Assembly (NCBI GenBank): GCA_025980355.1
Contig: JAICXR010000151.1
Span: 1 to 7,592, forward strand
Reading direction: 5' to 3'
From: Chloroflexota bacterium
GTDB lineage: Bacteria > Chloroflexota > UBA4733
DNA: 7,592 bases
Each line of letters opens with the position of its first letter. Within the stretch, counting starts at the first letter, position 1. Shown piece by piece: positions 6,958-7,592 of this stretch. A program made the translations under genes and the position numbers. The notes below the pieces were generated by a model. The model saw only the letters and a program-made list of their open reading frames with translations. It was not told the DNA's origin and ran no database searches.

Positions 6958-7592
6958 CCCTCCGCGGGCGACAGCTCGTCGTCACCGCCCCCCGCGCCAT
7001 CGGCTTCGAGCCGGTCACGATCGACCCGGCGGCGCTCGCCCCGCGCGAGCTGCTGCTCGGGATGGAGTACAGCGTCGTCAGCCCCGGCACGGAGCTCGCC
7101 TTCTATACCGGCGTCCAGCGCGAGATGGCCGCCCGGGAGGGGATGGCGTTCCGCTATCCCACCGGCGTCGGCTACGCCGGCGTGGGGCGGATCCTCGCCA
7201 AGGGGAGCGACGTGCCGGACGGCGAATACCGGCTGGGCGACCGCCTGCTGGCCCAGCCCCGGCACGCCTCGCTCGCCCGGGTGCGGGCCGACCAGCTGCT
7301 GCTGAGGGTCCCCGACGCCGTGCCGCCCCACCTGGCCGGCTTTGCCCGGCTGGCAGCGATCTCGGCGACCGCCTTGCGCGTGTCCGCCGGCCAGGCCGGC
7401 GACTGGGTGGCCGTCTACGGCCTGGGCCTGATCGGCAACTTCGTCGCCCAGCTCTTCGCCCTCGCCGGCTGCCGCGTCATCGGGCTGGAACTGTCGGCGC
7501 GCCGTCGCGCCATCGCCCGGGCTTGCGGCCTCGCCCACACGATCGACCCGGCCGCCGACGATCCGGTCGCTGCGGTGGCGGCCATCGCCGGC
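6954..7592 (+). CDS. Medium-chain dehydrogenase/reductase (zinc-ligand-less MDR), 3'-truncated by window edge
   Basis: The frame from GTG 6954 is open to the window end, giving 213 visible residues of a family about 310-350 long. It has no stop here, so a stop-bounded ORF search misses it. The GTG overlaps the SBP2 stop as GTGA, implying translational coupling, and GAAAGG (6939-6944) lies nine bases upstream. The GroES-like domain contains YSVVSPGTELAFYTG (39-53), then YPTGVGYAGVG (68-78) and LGDRLLAQPRHA (94-105). A Rossmann motif GLGLIG (156-161) follows, with E179 at the end of the next strand favouring NAD. The only cysteines are C173 and C191. The catalytic Cys and GHE His, and the four-Cys structural zinc cluster, are absent. 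This resembles the BchC-like/threonine-dehydrogenase-like MDR branch. The likely reaction is NAD(P)-dependent alcohol/ketone interconversion, with the substrate unknown. A pairing with the aminotransferase is inferred from context. Confidence 0.9.
   Translation, partial: MTLRGRQLVVTAPRAIGFEPVTIDPAALAPRELLLGMEYSVVSPGTELAFYTGVQREMAAREGMAFRYPTGVGYAGVGRILAKGSDVPDGEYRLGDRLLAQPRHASLARVRADQLLLRVPDAVPPHLAGFARLAAISATALRVSAGQAGDWVAVYGLGLIGNFVAQLFALAGCRVIGLELSARRRAIARACGLAHTIDPAADDPVAAVAAIAG

Noticed and set aside
6834..7538. 234-codon open frame on the minus strand at the right end
   Set aside because: It is antisense to the MDR dehydrogenase, whose plus-strand frame carries a Rossmann motif and is coupled to SBP2. 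The minus-strand translation resembles nothing.

Overview
The window is a high-GC bacterial segment with six protein-coding genes and no RNA genes, insertion sequences or CRISPR arrays that I can see. The best-supported theme is solute capture plus small-molecule oxidation, dehydrogenation and transamination. A Tat-like twin-arginine lipoprotein signal, followed by a very long Ala/Ser/Thr-rich linker before a family 1 solute-binding domain, resembles proteins common in Chloroflexota (Thermomicrobia/Sphaerobacter-like lineages). Other high-GC phyla cannot be excluded without a search, so the taxonomic call is an inference.

Layout from left to right. (1) Bases 1-1262, plus strand: the 3' part of a gene for an ABC-transporter solute-binding protein (SBP1), whose signal region lies outside the window. 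(2) A 212-base gap, then 1475-2269, plus strand: a phytanoyl-CoA dioxygenase (PhyH) family Fe(II)/2-oxoglutarate oxygenase. Its coding pattern appears to continue upstream of the only conventional start. (3) 2292-3830, minus strand, convergent with the PhyH gene across 22 bases: a phytoene-desaturase/PYROXD2-like FAD-dependent oxidoreductase, with its start fixed by a strong Shine-Dalgarno sequence. (4) A 204-base divergent intergenic region holding a plausible sigma-70-type promoter and a short hairpin/operator-like inverted repeat facing right. (5) A tight plus-strand operon: a DegT/DnrJ/EryC1/StrS-family PLP aminotransferase (4035-5321), a complete Tat-lipoprotein solute-binding protein (SBP2, 5359-6957) that is a clear paralogue of SBP1, and a medium-chain dehydrogenase lacking the usual zinc ligands (from 6954, cut by the window end), which overlaps the SBP2 stop by four bases.

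How they may work together (inference). SBP2 would capture a sugar-like or cyclitol-like solute at the membrane. The MDR dehydrogenase and the aminotransferase form a classic alcohol/ketone/amine pair, as in aminocyclitol and amino-sugar chemistry, and could run in either the synthetic or the degradative direction. The PhyH oxygenase and FAD oxidoreductase add two further redox steps on a related substrate. No permease, ATPase or regulator gene is in the window, so the transporter partners must lie outside it or elsewhere in the genome. Nothing here amounts to a demonstrably new system. The most notable features are a solute-binding protein embedded between two enzymes in one operon, a second paralogue about 4 kb away, and the unresolved N-terminus of the PhyH gene.
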